From Crenarchaeota archaeon SCGC AAA471-B05 (GTDB taxonomy: Archaea; Thermoproteota; Thermoprotei; Gearchaeales; Gearchaeaceae), in assembly GCA_000380705.1 (NCBI GenBank), contig AQYM01000024.1, forward strand, positions 9,089 through 14,343: DNA of 5,255 nt, written 5' to 3'. Every line of letters begins with the position of its first letter. The stretch's first letter is position 1. A program made the position numbers and the translations under genes. Positions 1 to 4,790 of this stretch are shown here, one piece after another. The notes beneath the pieces were generated by a model, which was not told the origin of the DNA, searched no databases, and saw nothing but the letters and a program-made list of their open reading frames with translations.

Positions 1-348
1 AGTGTAACAAACGATAATTATATTCATTCAAATTCAACTCTAAAAATCAGAATTGAATCAAGAAGTAATGATAACTTTAAAGCATATTTTGATTTTATTT
101 CATTAAAAATAGAAAATAATGATTTAAATAAAACTGTAGCTACGTATATATTAAATAATAGTCCTTTTTCTTCTAAACTTGTTTCTTCAGTAATTTTCAA
201 CAATACACTATACAAAAGATATGATTTAAATATAACAATTCCATCAGGAAATATAATATTAATAAAAATTAAAACAGATATTATTAATTCAAATATAAAA
301 TTTATAACAAAATTAGGAAATATATATCAATCTACAATTTCTAATTAA
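1..348 (+). CDS. 3' end of a probable secreted or cell-surface protein (5' partial)
   Basis: Frame 1 is open from the first base to a TAA at 346-348, giving 115 codons with no stop. This is unlikely by chance in such AT-rich DNA, so I read it as the C-terminus of a gene that begins upstream of the window. The peptide is rich in Asn, Ser, Ile, Thr and Lys, has no Cys or Trp, and alternates hydrophobic and polar residues in a beta-strand-like way. Five N-X-S/T sequons are visible (starting at fragment residues N11, N43, N52, N67 and N77). This composition is typical of archaeal extracellular, S-layer-associated or pilus-associated proteins, but no family is recognisable. No transmembrane helix is visible in the portion present. 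The stop overlaps the end of the convergent zinc-protein gene by 8 bp. The reading frame is well supported; the surface location is inference. Confidence 0.7.
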   Translation, partial: SVTNDNYIHSNSTLKIRIESRSNDNFKAYFDFISLKIENNDLNKTVATYILNNSPFSSKLVSSVIFNNTLYKRYDLNITIPSGNIILIKIKTDIINSNIKFITKLGNIYQSTISN

Positions 349-1258
349 CTTCATTGATTAACTTTTCAATATTTTTTAACAAAATATCTAAATCTTTAAA
401 ATAAAAGAGATTTATATTATAAGTTTTAATAATGTTATAAAAATTTGGATCTTTAATTTCTTGATTTGTTATTATAACTATTTCAACATTTGGAAGATCC
501 ATTTTCTTTACATATGAGCTCATTAAATATTCTAAAGTAAGCTTATCTATTACATCAATTGCTATTTTCACTTGATTATTTTTAAATAAAACTAAGCTAA
601 ATTTATGCAAAATGCCCGAGTTTCCTTTCAATATTTCATTTTCTTTTATTTGAAAACCATTTTTTAAAGCCAATTCTTTAATTAATATAATAGGTTTAAT
701 TTTTAATTTTAGCTCTTCTATTTTTTCTTCAACTATCTTATATTGATATAAAGGAATTGTTTCTGAATTGGAAACAGTAAAAATATTACCGCAGTTTATA
801 CATTGAAAAAAAATTGAAGGACTAATGAAGGTTTGATGACAATCCATGCATTTGTAAGTTTGACCTATGCTCCTTAACTCGTTCTTATCTAAGTCTCTTA
901 AACAAAGAGGACATTTTTTACTCTCAAATAGATCATCCATTCCAGTGAAACCACATTGATCATGTTTGAAAATTTGCTTTATTTTAATATTCATACTGTT
1001 ACAGTAAGGACATTTGTAAACTACAAGAATGTTAAGGGATTTACATAAGGGACATCCTACTGCTTTTAATATAGTCTCAGAATATAACAATCCTTCATCC
1101 TTTAATTTCTCCAAAACTTCTGTATCATTATCAGTTAAGCCTGAAGACTTTAAAATTGGATAAATAATCCTCCCATTCTCAACAATAGGAGAAATAACTT
1201 TGATATCATTAGCTATAATATAATCTAATAGTATTTTTTTTCTTTTTTCTATTTCCAC
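341..1258 (-). CDS. TackOD1-like zinc-ribbon protein with degenerate nuclease-like C-terminal domain
   Basis: This 305-residue protein starts with GTG at 1256-1258. Residues 1-65 look helical and contain no Cys. Residues 69-156 form a dense metal-binding segment: five CxxC knuckles (69/72, 83/86, 116/119, 137/140, 153/156) and one HxxC (H99/C102). That is six pairs, enough for about three zinc ions. The order and spacing, with the HxxCG pair in the middle, resemble TackOD1 (Thaumarchaeal output domain 1), a domain of TACK archaea thought to be an output module in signalling; this is recognition from memory. Residues 186-305 follow a helix-strand-strand-strand-helix-strand pattern like PD-(D/E)xK nucleases, but the expected acidic residue before LV is Ser (S221) and no E-x-K follows (AIDVI, D235), so it is probably not catalytic. 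It stands alone, divergent from the tRNA gene. A TATA-like block about 29 nt before the GTG suggests a leaderless transcript. A nucleic-acid-binding or regulatory role is inference. Confidence 0.75.
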   Translation of the reverse strand: MEIEKRKKILLDYIIANDIKVISPIVENGRIIYPILKSSGLTDNDTEVLEKLKDEGLLYSETILKAVGCPLCKSLNILVVYKCPYCNSMNIKIKQIFKHDQCGFTGMDDLFESKKCPLCLRDLDKNELRSIGQTYKCMDCHQTFISPSIFFQCINCGNIFTVSNSETIPLYQYKIVEEKIEELKLKIKPIILIKELALKNGFQIKENEILKGNSGILHKFSLVLFKNNQVKIAIDVIDKLTLEYLMSSYVKKMDLPNVEIVIITNQEIKDPNFYNIIKTYNINLFYFKDLDILLKNIEKLINEVN

Positions 1259-1267
1259 GGTTCCTAA

Positions 1268-1294
1268 ATTTAAATTTATATCTTTTTATAAAAT
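1268..1294. promoter_or_regulatory. Shared divergent promoter: TATA-like boxes for tRNA-Arg (+) and the zinc protein (-)
   Basis: The 44 bp between the GTG start at 1258 and the tRNA 5' end at 1303 are almost pure A/T. On the plus strand, TTTAAATTTATA (1269-1280) is centred about 28 nt before the tRNA. On the minus strand, the complement of 1283-1290 reads TATAAAAA, centred about 29 nt before the GTG. Both spacings fit archaeal TATA-box geometry, with the tRNA transcript starting at or near its mature end and the protein transcript leaderless. AT-rich DNA yields such boxes easily, so the assignment rests on spacing. Confidence 0.5.
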
Positions 1295-1302
1295 ATTTTG
1301 TA

Positions 1303-1376
1303 GGGCCGGTAGTCTAGAGGATTATGACGTAGGCCTGCGGAGCCTATGGTCGTGGGTTCAAATCCCACCCGGCCCG
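1303..1376 (+). tRNA. tRNA-Arg, anticodon GCG
   Basis: A complete cloverleaf can be drawn by hand. The acceptor stem is GGGCCGG (1303-1309) with CCGGCCC (1369-1375) and discriminator G1376. T1310 and A1311 are positions 8 and 9. The D stem GTC (1312-1314) pairs with GAC (1326-1328), and GG in the D loop lies at 1319-1320. The anticodon stem TAGGC (1330-1334) pairs with GCCTA (1342-1346), with loop CTGCGGA and anticodon GCG at 1337-1339. The variable loop has five bases, and the T arm is GTGGG / TTCAAAT / CCCAC. There is no intron and CCA is not encoded, so CCA must be added after transcription. GCG reads CGC and CGU codons, which assigns Arg. The strong GC stems in AT-rich surroundings suggest a thermophile. 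A TATA-like box lies about 28 nt upstream. Confidence 0.97.
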
Positions 1377-1444
1377 AAAGATTTTCGAATAAATTAAATT
1401 TATTGTACCTTTTAACATAACTTACATTGAGCGACTTTAATAAA

Positions 1445-1478
1445 CTAAAGCCTCATTCTTTAGGATAGGAATGTCAAC
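1445..1478 (+). mobile_element. Possible decayed right end of an IS200/IS605-family (TnpB-type) element
   Basis: CCTCATTC (1451-1458), loop TTTA (1459-1462) and GGATAGG (1463-1469) form a hairpin with one C-A mismatch (1454/1467), followed by AATGTCAAC ending at 1478. From memory, right ends of IS200/IS605-family and solo-TnpB elements often have an AAGCC-type start, an imperfect hairpin around CTTTAG and a TCA/TCAA terminus, just after the tnpB stop. All three signatures are present, and the single mismatch looks like decay of a longer stem. No tnpA or tnpB coding remnant can be read to its left, where the tRNA lies. If the match is real, this is a scar or solo end. The alternative is a chance hairpin or an RNA-level element. 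Confidence 0.35.
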
Positions 1479-1567
1479 TTAAATATTATTCTTAACAAAA
1501 AGTAAGCGATCAGAGATAAATTAAGATTGCTAAAAAAGTGAGTAGAAAAATGAAAATCACCCATTAA

Positions 1568-1687
1568 ATGGTATTATTTGAGCCTCTTGACTGTTTTAAT
1601 GTGAGAGATGTAGCTACGAATCGATGGAGAATTCTTACCTTTCAAGATGAAGAAAATCAGGGTAGGGGTAAGTTAGTGTTAGTTTAA
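1568..1687 (+). other. Candidate 39-residue ORF or gene remnant in a GC-richer patch
   Basis: An ATG at 1568 opens a frame of 39 codons ending in TAA at 1685-1687, immediately preceded by an in-frame TAA (1565-1567). The peptide is balanced and not obviously junk: its middle reads VRDVATNRWRILTF, followed by an acidic DEEN stretch and GRG. Local G+C is about 37% by hand count, against roughly 28% around it, and it uses codons such as CGA and GGG that are scarce in the neighbours. No ribosome-binding site or well-placed TATA box is obvious. The opposite strand also stays open for a short way (ending in KTVKRLK), so the coding strand is uncertain. It could be a small gene, a transposase fragment or a non-coding element. 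I do not recognise a family. Confidence 0.25.
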
Positions 1688-1692
1688 AACAT

Positions 1693-1702
1693 GTTTTTAT
1701 AC
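1693..1702 (+). promoter_or_regulatory. TATA-box promoter of the 1726-2822 operon
   Basis: GTTTTTATAC is centred about 27-28 nt before the ATG at 1726, with an A-rich segment (AAAAC) just upstream that could act as a BRE. The spacing places the transcription start at or next to the ATG, so the first gene of the operon is probably leaderless. This supports the ATG at 1726 as the start. Confidence 0.55.
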
Positions 1703-1725
1703 TTTAAATTTTCTTATTATTTTAA

Positions 1726-2181
1726 ATGAAAGTAATAAAGGTAAATAAAGATTCAAGAGAATTGTTAAATGAGCTTTTGAATGATTTGGAAAAGGAAACA
1801 GTAATTTATCTTGCAAGATTTCCTGAACCTATAGGAGAATTAAGATACAGAGATATGCTAAAGAAAATGTTTTTAAGCACAGGTAAATGTTTAGCCATTG
1901 TTTGGTTAGTTTTTGAAAATAATATAAGAAAGGTATATTCATTCTTAATTTCAGCAGAACTAAAAGAAGGTGAAGTAAAAGATATATTGGAATTATCTGG
2001 ATACGTTTCTGGAAACTTAATAGAGGAAACTGAAGATGAAAAAATTTGTAAAATATATAAAGAAACAAAATATTTGAATGGGAAGGAGATATTATTCTAT
2101 TTGGAAGAAGTAGGGAATAAATACCGAGATAGAGAAATAAAAGCTACAATAAAGAGTGCTTTAAAACAGGAAGTAGGATGA
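1726..2181 (+). CDS. Conserved-looking hypothetical protein, 151 residues, operonic with HAD phosphatase
   Basis: I do not recognise the family. The protein is soluble-looking, with no signal peptide or membrane segment and high Lys/Glu content as in thermophile proteins. Residues 8-22 form a likely amphipathic helix. A segment around 25-60 contains an RFPEPIGELRYRD stretch followed by a hydrophobic strand (CLAIVWLVF, about 54-63), then alternating strands and helices to the end. It has one Cys at residue 54 and one at 107, so no zinc motif. The ATG is supported by a TATA box about 27 nt upstream. Its last codons overlap the start of the HAD gene by 4 bp (ATGA), which implies co-transcription and possibly translational coupling. 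A partner or regulatory role for the phosphatase is suggested by position only. Codon use matches the neighbours, so it looks native. Confidence 0.8.
   Translation: MKVIKVNKDSRELLNELLNDLEKETVIYLARFPEPIGELRYRDMLKKMFLSTGKCLAIVWLVFENNIRKVYSFLISAELKEGEVKDILELSGYVSGNLIEETEDEKICKIYKETKYLNGKEILFYLEEVGNKYRDREIKATIKSALKQEVG
2168..2177 (+). promoter_or_regulatory. Shine-Dalgarno-like site for the HAD gene
   Basis: AGGAAGTAGG lies directly before the ATG at 2178, inside the end of the upstream gene. It offers two purine-rich GG clusters for 16S rRNA pairing. The internal gene of this operon therefore appears to use an SD-type start, whereas the first gene appears leaderless, a common archaeal arrangement. 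Confidence 0.45.
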
Positions 2182-2822
2182 AGTTTAAAGCTTTGGCTAT
2201 TGACGTAGATGGTGTTATTACAAAAATACATAGTGCATGGAAATATATTCATGAATGCTTAAATGTTCAAGAAAAAGCAAAAGTAAATGCTGAACTTTAC
2301 TACAGCGGAAAAATTTCCTATTATAAGTGGGCTGAATTGGATATAAAGCTTTGGAGAAATATAAGTTATGATGAGTTAATTAAATTGTTTGAAAAATTGG
2401 AAATAAGAGAGTATAGTAAGGAATTTTTTGATTTTTTGAAAAGTAAAAAAATTAAAATAATAGCAATAAGCGGAGGGCTGACTCCTTTATTGGAAACATT
2501 GTCCAAGAAACTTTATTTTGATTTTTACGTAGCCAACGATATATTCTTTGATAAAGAGAGAAAATTAAACGGAAAATTTAAAATAAACGTTACACCAAAA
2601 AATAAAGGAAAAATTTTGGCAAGTATTTTGGATAGATTGGGGATAAATAACAATGAATGTATTGGAATAGGTGATAGCGAGTTTGATATTCCTATGTTAA
2701 AATTATGCGGTTATAAAATTGCCTTTAACCCAAAGAATGAGGAATTAATAAGAATAGCTGATGAAATAATTTTTTCAGATACTTTTTATGAATTATACGA
2801 AAAATTTAGGAAAATATTATGA
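2178..2822 (+). CDS. HAD-superfamily phosphatase, phosphoserine-phosphatase-like
   Basis: This 214-residue protein is a cytoplasmic Mg-dependent phosphohydrolase of the HAD superfamily. All four motifs are visible: motif I DVDGV with nucleophile D9 and acid/base D11; motif II S98 in AISGG; a motif III lysine in KNKGK (K142 or K144); and motif IV GDSEFD with D166 and D170. Residues from about 14 to 90 form a helical C1-type cap. The tail (GYKIAFNPKNEELIRIADEII) and the length match the phosphoserine phosphatase-like group, where archaeal SerB is about 210 residues. Motif I reads DVDGVIT rather than the more usual DFDGT/S, as in some sugar-phosphate phosphatases such as KdsC, so the substrate is not settled and I give no gene symbol. 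The ATG overlaps the upstream gene by 4 bp and has an SD-like site. Its stop overlaps the end of the convergent uL16/L10e gene by 6 bp. Confidence 0.9.
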   Translation: MKFKALAIDVDGVITKIHSAWKYIHECLNVQEKAKVNAELYYSGKISYYKWAELDIKLWRNISYDELIKLFEKLEIREYSKEFFDFLKSKKIKIIAISGGLTPLLETLSKKLYFDFYVANDIFFDKERKLNGKFKINVTPKNKGKILASILDRLGINNNECIGIGDSEFDIPMLKLCGYKIAFNPKNEELIRIADEIIFSDTFYELYEKFRKIL

Positions 2823-3323
2823 AGAATTTGAAATCACTCTAATTCGAGTCTTTACTGAAATTTTATAAGCTGCTTTCTTTAAAGCCTTTTTTGCCAATTC
2901 TACCACTGAAGGATCACATCTTATATATAAAATAACATCTCCTTTATTAACAATTGCAGCTGTACCTATAGGTTTGCCAAAGGATAATCTCATACCTTCT
3001 TGAAGCCTATCAGCACCTGCCATGGCTAACATTTTATTTTCTCTTAACACATGATGTGGATATTTATTAACTTTCAAATGATAATTTTGCTGTCCAATAC
3101 TTTCCATTTCTTTGTTTGCTATCATTCTTGCAGCGTCTAAGGCATTACTTCTAACCAATCCATCTTCTAAAGCATAAAGTTCTACAATACATTGAAAATT
3201 ACCAGAGGGATTACCAAAGTCATATCTTGTTAACTTTGGTTGAGGAACACCTTTAATATACTCCTTTCTAGTATAAGGCATCGTATCTAATTTACTGTAA
3301 CATCTTCCAGGTCTTAATGGCAT
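2817..3323 (-). CDS. rpl10e: Large ribosomal subunit protein uL16 (archaeal L10e)
   Basis: This is the archaeal/eukaryotic version of uL16, a component of the 50S subunit near the peptidyl-transferase centre and A/P-site tRNA. Its 168 residues are the normal archaeal length. Hallmarks are the start MPLRPGRCY, YTRKEYIKGVP (17-27), ALEDGLVRSNALDAAR (51-66), YPHHVLRENKM (88-98), and the highly conserved loop region AGADRLQEGMR (102-112) followed by FGKPIGTAA (115-123). The VRSNAL form resembles crenarchaeal proteins more than the thaumarchaeal RHNAL form, which supports a crenarchaeal-type host. It is a single gene on this strand, divergent from the TrmJ-like gene across 45 bp and convergent with the HAD gene. 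The start at 3323 gives the family's standard N-terminus. Confidence 0.97.
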   Translation of the reverse strand: MPLRPGRCYSKLDTMPYTRKEYIKGVPQPKLTRYDFGNPSGNFQCIVELYALEDGLVRSNALDAARMIANKEMESIGQQNYHLKVNKYPHHVLRENKMLAMAGADRLQEGMRLSFGKPIGTAAIVNKGDVILYIRCDPSVVELAKKALKKAAYKISVKTRIRVISNSS

Positions 3324-3368
3324 AATTTATTTTTATGGAAATATTAATAAAAATTTATATTTTAAATT
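3324..3368. promoter_or_regulatory. Divergent promoter region for rpl10e (-) and the TrmJ-like gene (+)
   Basis: These 45 bp are nearly all A/T and must hold both promoters. On the minus strand TTTTTATTAA lies about 21-30 nt before the rpl10e ATG. On the plus strand TTTTTATGG (about -39 to -31) or AAATATTAATA (about -30 to -20) could serve the methyltransferase gene. Either choice leaves a very short or absent leader on both transcripts. Exact boxes cannot be fixed in such AT-rich sequence. Confidence 0.45.
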
Positions 3369-4094
3369 ATGAGGATAATTTTGGTGGAACCTAGCTACGA
3401 ATTTAACATAGGTATGGTTGCTAGGTGCATGAAAAATTTTAATTTCAAAGAATTGTATATTGTTAAACCGGAAAGTTTTGGAGATGTTGCAATAAAGTTT
3501 TCCTCTCATGCTTCAGATATTCTAAAGAATTGTAAAATAGTAGATACTTTGGACGAAGCAATAAAGGATGTAGATTTGGTAATAGGTACAACTTCCAATA
3601 TAGGAACAGAAAGAAACTTAAGAAGAATAGCTATTCCGATTACTGAGGTTAAGAAAGTTTTGAAAGGAAAGGTTGCAGTATTATTTGGTAACGAAAGAAC
3701 AGGATTGAAAAATGATCAAATAGATAAATGTGATATTCTTACATATATTCCAACTTCGGATGAATATCCTTCAATGAATTTATCTCATGCAGTAGCGGTT
3801 TTCTTATACGAAATGAGAAGAGATGAGAATATTAGAACAGTAAAATATGAAATAGCCACAAAGGAAGATAAAGAAATGATAATGAAATTCTTAAACGAAA
3901 TGCTCACATTAACAGGTTTAAAAGGGATAAAATTAGAACATAGTTTAATAGTCTTTAAAAGACTCTTGGATAGAGCCTATTTATCTAAGAGGGAAGCAAA
4001 AACTATCCTTGGGATTTTTGCTAGAATAAGAAATAGATTAATGGAAAAGGGAAAAAATAAAGAAGAAAAAACAATTTATCCTGAATGGGTTTGA
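3369..4094 (+). CDS. trmJ: TrmJ-like SPOUT tRNA 2'-O-methyltransferase
   Basis: This 241-residue protein is a SAM-dependent ribose 2'-O-methyltransferase of the SPOUT (SpoU/TrmH) class. Motif 1 is EPSYEFNIGMVARCMKNF (7-24), with N13 and the probable catalytic R19. Motif 2 is VLFGNERTGL (104-113), which helps form the trefoil knot that binds SAM. Motif 3 is YPSMNLSHAVAVFLYE (133-148). A helical extension (about 155-225) follows the knot, as in TrmJ proteins, which methylate position 32 of the tRNA anticodon loop in bacteria and in Sulfolobus. Homodimer action on tRNA in the cytoplasm is expected from the family. The ATG directly precedes the conserved RIILVEPS strand, so the start is secure. 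It leads the cluster that continues with a METTL5-like methyltransferase and csl4. The family is certain; the exact target nucleotide is inferred from homologues. Confidence 0.92.
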   Translation: MRIILVEPSYEFNIGMVARCMKNFNFKELYIVKPESFGDVAIKFSSHASDILKNCKIVDTLDEAIKDVDLVIGTTSNIGTERNLRRIAIPITEVKKVLKGKVAVLFGNERTGLKNDQIDKCDILTYIPTSDEYPSMNLSHAVAVFLYEMRRDENIRTVKYEIATKEDKEMIMKFLNEMLTLTGLKGIKLEHSLIVFKRLLDRAYLSKREAKTILGIFARIRNRLMEKGKNKEEKTIYPEWV

Positions 4095-4157
4095 CGGGAA
4101 TAAATGTTGAATTATTTAAGCTCTAAAGTTCATGTTTCGCTCAGGATTTTTCAGCTA

Positions 4158-4189
4158 AGATTTACCATATAATTTTTTATGGTAAGTTT
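4158..4189 (+). repeat. Inverted repeat enclosing the start codon of the METTL5-like gene
   Basis: TTACCATA (4162-4169) and TATGGTAA (4178-4185) are exact reverse complements separated by TAATTTTT. In RNA the helix can extend outward through U-G and A-U pairs to 4158 and 4189, giving up to 12 pairs with an 8-nt loop. The AUG at 4179-4181 lies inside the 3' arm, so folding would hide the start codon. An 8-bp inverted repeat is not rare in DNA this AT-rich; its position is what makes it worth recording. Confidence 0.4.
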
Positions 4190-4790
4190 AAAAAAGCAAG
4201 TAGCAATACTTTTAAGGAATTTAAGATTAAAGACAAAACCTGTGGTAAAACTTGAACAATACGAGCTAAATTCTGAAGAAGCTAGTAGATTCGTATATAA
4301 CGTTTTTATTCATATAAACAAAGGAGAATTTATAGATGCAGGATGTGGCTCTGGAATGTTAACTTTAGCAGCAATACTGATGGGAATAAATAACATTATA
4401 GCTATAGATATAGATAAGGAAGTTTTGCTGAACTTGAAATATAACTTAAGGAGAATAAATAAAGAAAGTATAGTAGATATTATTCAGGCCGATTTTTTAA
4501 AATTTAATTTAAGAAGAAAAGTAGATTGTATTTTTATGAATCCGCCCTTTGGAACAAAAAAGAAACATATGGATAGAAAATTCTTAGAAAAAGCATTTGA
4601 GATTTCAAACAGAATATTTTCTTTACATAAAAGCGGTAATATAAATTTCTTTTCCATTTTGGCTAAAAAATATGGTTTCAAATTAAAATTAATTGATACA
4701 TTTAACATCGTAATAAAACAAAGGATGGAATTCCATAGGAAAAGAAAATATTATGTAAAAGTAGACCAATACTATTTTATTAATGAATGA
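4179..4790 (+). CDS. METTL5-family N6-adenine rRNA methyltransferase (probable)
   Basis: This 203-residue protein is a class I Rossmann-fold SAM-dependent methyltransferase. LEQYEL (25-30) matches the LEQYPT element near the start of METTL5-like proteins. Motif I is DAGCGSG (53-59), the ribose-binding acid is in AIDID (75-79), and motif IV is NPPF (121-124) followed by FGTK and a DRKFLEKAF helix, typical of METTL5. NPPF marks methylation of a planar exocyclic amine, usually N6 of adenine. Human METTL5 makes m6A in 18S rRNA and needs TRMT112; an archaeal 16S rRNA target with a Trm112-like partner is inference. Basic C-terminal residues (180-194) could bind RNA. It lies 84 bp after the TrmJ-like gene and overlaps csl4 by 8 bp. 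The chosen ATG gives the family's usual N-terminal length but lies inside an inverted repeat and lacks a clear SD site. Confidence 0.88.
   Translation: MVSLKKQVAILLRNLRLKTKPVVKLEQYELNSEEASRFVYNVFIHINKGEFIDAGCGSGMLTLAAILMGINNIIAIDIDKEVLLNLKYNLRRINKESIVDIIQADFLKFNLRRKVDCIFMNPPFGTKKKHMDRKFLEKAFEISNRIFSLHKSGNINFFSILAKKYGFKLKLIDTFNIVIKQRMEFHRKRKYYVKVDQYYFINE

Larger units (their letters stand above)
1377..1725. other. Gene-poor stretch between tRNA-Arg and the 151-residue protein
   Basis: These 349 bases hold no gene I can identify with confidence. From left to right there are two adjacent short palindromes just after the tRNA (1375-1387 and 1388-1404), a hairpin resembling an IS200/IS605 right end (1451-1478), about 90 bp of featureless AT-rich DNA, and a GC-richer patch with a 39-codon ORF (1568-1687). 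The promoter of the next gene (1693-1702) ends the stretch. No copy of the tRNA 3' end is present, so there is no sign of an integrase-generated att duplication. A clear C/D-box guide RNA (RUGAUGA plus CUGA boxes) was not found. Confidence 0.6.

Noticed and set aside
24..215. 63-codon reverse-strand ORF
   Set aside because: It lies antisense to the longer, uninterrupted forward frame 1-348, has no family resemblance, and is a shadow of AT-rich coding sequence.
1609..1620. Shared words GTAGCTACG near 135 and 1610, and TAGCTACGAAT near 1611 and 3392
   Set aside because: The matches are only 10-11 bp, centre on a self-complementary core, and two of the three lie inside coding sequence. Chance matches of this length are expected in 5 kb of AT-biased DNA.
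1377..1725. Integration (att) site using the tRNA-Arg 3' end
   Set aside because: No second copy of the T arm or acceptor 3' half is present in the window, and no integrase gene is seen.
1829..2068. 79-codon reverse-strand ORF rich in Leu and Phe
   Set aside because: It is antisense inside the 151-residue protein gene. Its hydrophobic look is the expected complement of Lys/Glu-rich coding DNA, and no promoter or start context supports it.
4095..4178. C/D-box guide RNA in the gap between the TrmJ-like and METTL5-like genes
   Set aside because: CTGA-like words occur on the reverse strand, but no paired RUGAUGA boxes with proper spacing are present on either strand.
4484..4708. 74-codon reverse-strand ORF
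   Set aside because: It is antisense to the well-supported METTL5-like gene, including its NPPF motif, and shows no independent evidence.
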